Shown here: positions 62,214 to 64,000 of the stretch, one piece after another | How the letters are laid out: each line of letters begins with the position of its first letter | Numbering within the stretch: the stretch's first letter is position 1 | NCBI GenBank assembly: GCA_964631345.1 | Contig: CAZVWE010000010.1 | Span: forward strand, 1-64,000 | Direction: 5' to 3' | Length of the DNA: 64,000 nt | DNA from: MGBC163016 sp964631345 | GTDB taxonomy: Bacteria; Actinomycetota; Coriobacteriia; Coriobacteriales; Eggerthellaceae | Program-made: the position numbers and the translations under genes | The notes under the pieces: model-generated | The model's input: the letters and a program-made list of their open reading frames with translations, nothing else | Databases searched by the model: none | What the model was told of the DNA's origin: nothing

Positions 62214-63025
62214 TCGGCGGTGTGGTGAACATAGGCTACCCGGAACTGGTGGGTGCAAGCCTTCTTATGCTGGTGGCTGGTATCGTGTCGTGGAGACTTC
62301 AGCTTGGGCAGACGAAGAACATTGCTGTGTCAACGGTGAGGGCGTTTTTACAGTTGCTCGCCATGGGATTCATACTGGTCTACCTGTTTGAGTATCAGAC
62401 GTGGTGGCTTGTCTGTCTAGTGCTTCTGTGTATGTGCGTGGCTGCTGCGCAGATAGCGGTGGGACGCATGAAGTCGGTGGTGCGAGGGCTTTGGCTGGAT
62501 GCGTTCCTTGCGATATTCTCATCATCCATATCCGTGGCACTTATAGTGGTCGAATGTGTCATCCATGCCGATCCTTGGTACAGCGCGCAGGTATTGATAC
62601 CCATATCGGGCATGATGTTGGGAAACACATTGGCTTCGGCGGCGGTCGCCATAAACAGATTGTTTGCAAGTATGGACAGCCGTTCGAACGAGATCTACAT
62701 GATGGTGGCGCTGGGAGCTACGCCGCGCGAGGCAGCCTTTCCGTCTATAAAAGCTGCGATAGGCGCTGGCATTACTCCTGAGCTTGCGAAACTGTCGGCG
62801 GCGGGCATTGTGCAAATTCCCGGAATGATGTCAGGTCAGATACTTGCTGGAGCTGACCCAGTGATAGCGGCAAAGTACCAGATAGTGATACTTCTGATGC
62901 TTTCTGCGGCTACAACGCTGGCAATCGTGATGATATGTTTTCTCTCCTACAAGAAGCGTTTCTCGGCAGAAGGGTACTACCTCGCTTCCGCACTGCGCGA
63001 TGACGATGCGCAAGATGTTGCTTGA
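62210..63025 (+). CDS. Iron exporter permease FetB/YbbM (UPF0014)
   Basis: 271 residues starting inside the ATPase stop (ATGA). Seven segments with the UPF0014 blocks (STVRAFLQLLAMGFIL near 44-59, IPISGMMLGNTLASAAVAI near 128-146, ALGATPREAA). Partner of the ATPase. Together with csoR-copA this makes a metal-efflux block. Confidence 0.92.
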   Translation: MIGGVVNIGYPELVGASLLMLVAGIVSWRLQLGQTKNIAVSTVRAFLQLLAMGFILVYLFEYQTWWLVCLVLLCMCVAAAQIAVGRMKSVVRGLWLDAFLAIFSSSISVALIVVECVIHADPWYSAQVLIPISGMMLGNTLASAAVAINRLFASMDSRSNEIYMMVALGATPREAAFPSIKAAIGAGITPELAKLSAAGIVQIPGMMSGQILAGADPVIAAKYQIVILLMLSAATTLAIVMICFLSYKKRFSAEGYYLASALRDDDAQDVA

Positions 63026-63040
63026 TGCGTATGTCAGGGT

Positions 63041-63085
63041 GCGTGTGTCAGGGGACGTTCACTTTCGACACATCCCCTAACACGC
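63041..63085. repeat. Hairpin repeat element (TGTCAGGGGACGTTC type)
   Basis: GCGTGT/ACACGC and AGGGGA/TCCCCT pair with small bulges around ACGTTCACTTTCGACAC. Same core as the copies at 39495 and 43780. It directly follows fetB and may end its transcript. Confidence 0.75.
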
Positions 63086-63171
63086 TCATTTTGTGCGAAC
63101 CTATTATTGGATTTGGCAAGCATTCGTTGTGATACACTTCAACCCATGAGCACGAGTCTGAGAAATACAAC

Positions 63172-63302
63172 ACGGGGGGTCTTCTAGATTCCTAATCGGC
63201 AACAGCATCGTTGCCTGTTCTTGTCTTTCCTGATCGCAGAACAAATCAATCAGTCACAACTTAATAGCCCAGCAATCCTAGACCCTGCTTGTGCGGGGTC
63301 TA
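63172..63302 (+). ncRNA. Attenuator-like leader with competing hairpins, or small RNA
   Basis: A hairpin GGCAAC/GTTGCC (63198-63215), then a 10-bp terminator-like stem TAGACCCTGC/GCGGGGTCTA (63279-63302) with ATTTG after. GGGTCT at 63177-63182 can pair with AGACCC at 63280-63285, the left arm of the terminator, so the two folds exclude each other, as in riboswitch and attenuation leaders. It lies 38 bases ahead of the zinc-ribbon gene. I match it to no class. Confidence 0.5.
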
Positions 63303-63339
63303 TTTGCATTATTGACTTAACAAGAGGAAGAGAGTAGCT

Positions 63340-64000
63340 ATGTTTTGTCCGAAATGCGGGAAAGAGGTGCAGGAGGGGTCGGCTTTCTGCGGGAGTTGCG
63401 GGGCGAAGGTCGGCACCGCAGCGCGGAGCGTGACGCTGACGCCAGCGAGCGCTGCAGACGGCGTGGCTGCGGCCGCTGTGGCACCGAAGAAAGGCAAGGG
63501 AAAGGCTATCGCGGTGGCGGTCGTTGCCGTCATTGTCGTGGCAATCGTCGCCATTTTATGCATGAACATCTTCGGTGAGAATGATTCAGACGGAGTTATT
63601 GGCGGAGGCGGAGTCAAAGATTCAGTAAACGACTACAGTTGGGAAGAGCTCTCGAAGATCTCAAATGAAATCGCTGAGACAGGTGACAAAGACGCTGCAA
63701 TAGAAGTAGCCAAGAAATACAACCTGTGCACGTCTGAGGGGAAGCTTGACGGTACCCAAGAGAAGTCGATGACGCTAACCGACGGCACCGAGATAGCCGT
63801 TCAAATATGTGGATTTGCTCACGATGACAAGACCAGTGGCGGCAAGGCAGGCATTACCTTCATTTTTAAGGATTTCATTTCAACAACTGACATGGATTCC
63901 GAAAAAACAAATATGGGCGGCTGGGAAGCTGCTCCAATACGTAAATGGCTTAACAGCACGGGTCTAGAGCTACTTCCTGATGACTTAGCGAAGAACATTG
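63340..64000 (+). CDS. Zinc-ribbon membrane protein with DUF6273 domain (3' partial)
   Basis: ATG 63340 after AGAGGAAGAG; open to the window end (220 codons). N-terminal zinc ribbon CPKCGKEVQEGSAFCGSCG, an Ala/Lys linker, one membrane segment, then an extracytoplasmic part with WEAAPIRKWLNSTGLELLP as in DUF6273 (xxWLN). Such proteins are numerous in Coriobacteriia and lactobacilli, probably surface proteins of unknown purpose. Confidence 0.88.
   Translation, partial: MFCPKCGKEVQEGSAFCGSCGAKVGTAARSVTLTPASAADGVAAAAVAPKKGKGKAIAVAVVAVIVVAIVAILCMNIFGENDSDGVIGGGGVKDSVNDYSWEELSKISNEIAETGDKDAAIEVAKKYNLCTSEGKLDGTQEKSMTLTDGTEIAVQICGFAHDDKTSGGKAGITFIFKDFISTTDMDSEKTNMGGWEAAPIRKWLNSTGLELLPDDLAKNI

Noticed and set aside
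1..64000. tRNA or rRNA genes
   Set aside because: I read through intergenic stretches for T-arm and anticodon patterns and saw none, but did not run a covariance model.

Overview
The window looks like chromosomal DNA of an anaerobic Coriobacteriia actinobacterium, most likely Eggerthellaceae. This rests on gene content, not on an rRNA or marker gene: a two-subunit DMSO-reductase-family molybdoenzyme, MoeA with a dedicated metal importer, DUF1648/DUF5808 and DUF6273 membrane proteins, an HTH plus Ser/Thr-kinase pair, and many small G-rich hairpin repeats. I recognise no rRNA, tRNA, phage, transposase or CRISPR array.

Layout. 1-6123: 3' part of a giant sortase-anchored surface protein with an M26/Zmp-like zinc peptidase, a beta-helix region and seven InlB-type repeats. 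6177-9294: an AAA_14/DUF4143 ATPase behind a perfect 22-bp palindrome, then an NCS1 permease with a structured leader. 9568-15847: GntP-type permease, FeS subunit and molybdenum catalytic subunit, with a divergent LysR regulator. 16073-21600: sufS facing an operon of sufE, a fucose-isomerase-like protein and a small unknown, with a divergent PucR regulator. 21637-28162: DUF4213/DUF364 protein, binding lipoprotein, methyltransferase, FecCD permease, FecE-type ATPase and a divergent MoeA, read as a molybdate or tungstate uptake and insertion locus. 28462-34187: ferredoxin-like protein, GntR with a DUF1648 membrane protein, a truncated CPBP gene, a nucleotidyltransferase, and a TetR regulator with two membrane proteins. 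34222-35665: a fic gene between 137-bp direct repeats. 35769-39469: an antimicrobial-peptide-type response regulator/ABC/kinase operon. 39590-40316: toxin-antitoxin pair with a fourfold GATATC operator. 40523-43208: lipid-anchor-less membrane protein, XRE regulator and Ser/Thr kinase. 43350-52866: DUF488, an acetamidase/permease deletion fusion, threonine aldolase, two more fic genes, an XRE membrane regulator, and an AEC transporter with a TetR. 53003-55247: Ada-AlkA fusion and Ogt. 55503-58542: MFS-CBS fusion, then MBL hydrolase and HxlR regulator fragments joined at their missing 5' ends. 58621-63025: csoR-copA copper efflux and a fetAB-like iron exporter. 63172-64000: a leader with alternative hairpins and a partial zinc-ribbon/DUF6273 protein.

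How it fits together. The left half is centred on molybdenum: metal import and chelation, MoeA, a possible sulfur-transfer pair and a molybdoenzyme to use it. The right half holds small stress, regulatory and metal-homeostasis modules, several of them decayed. At least three deletion scars and about eight copies of a hairpin repeat (core near GAACGTC) lie there. Many small operons start behind unusually perfect palindromes.
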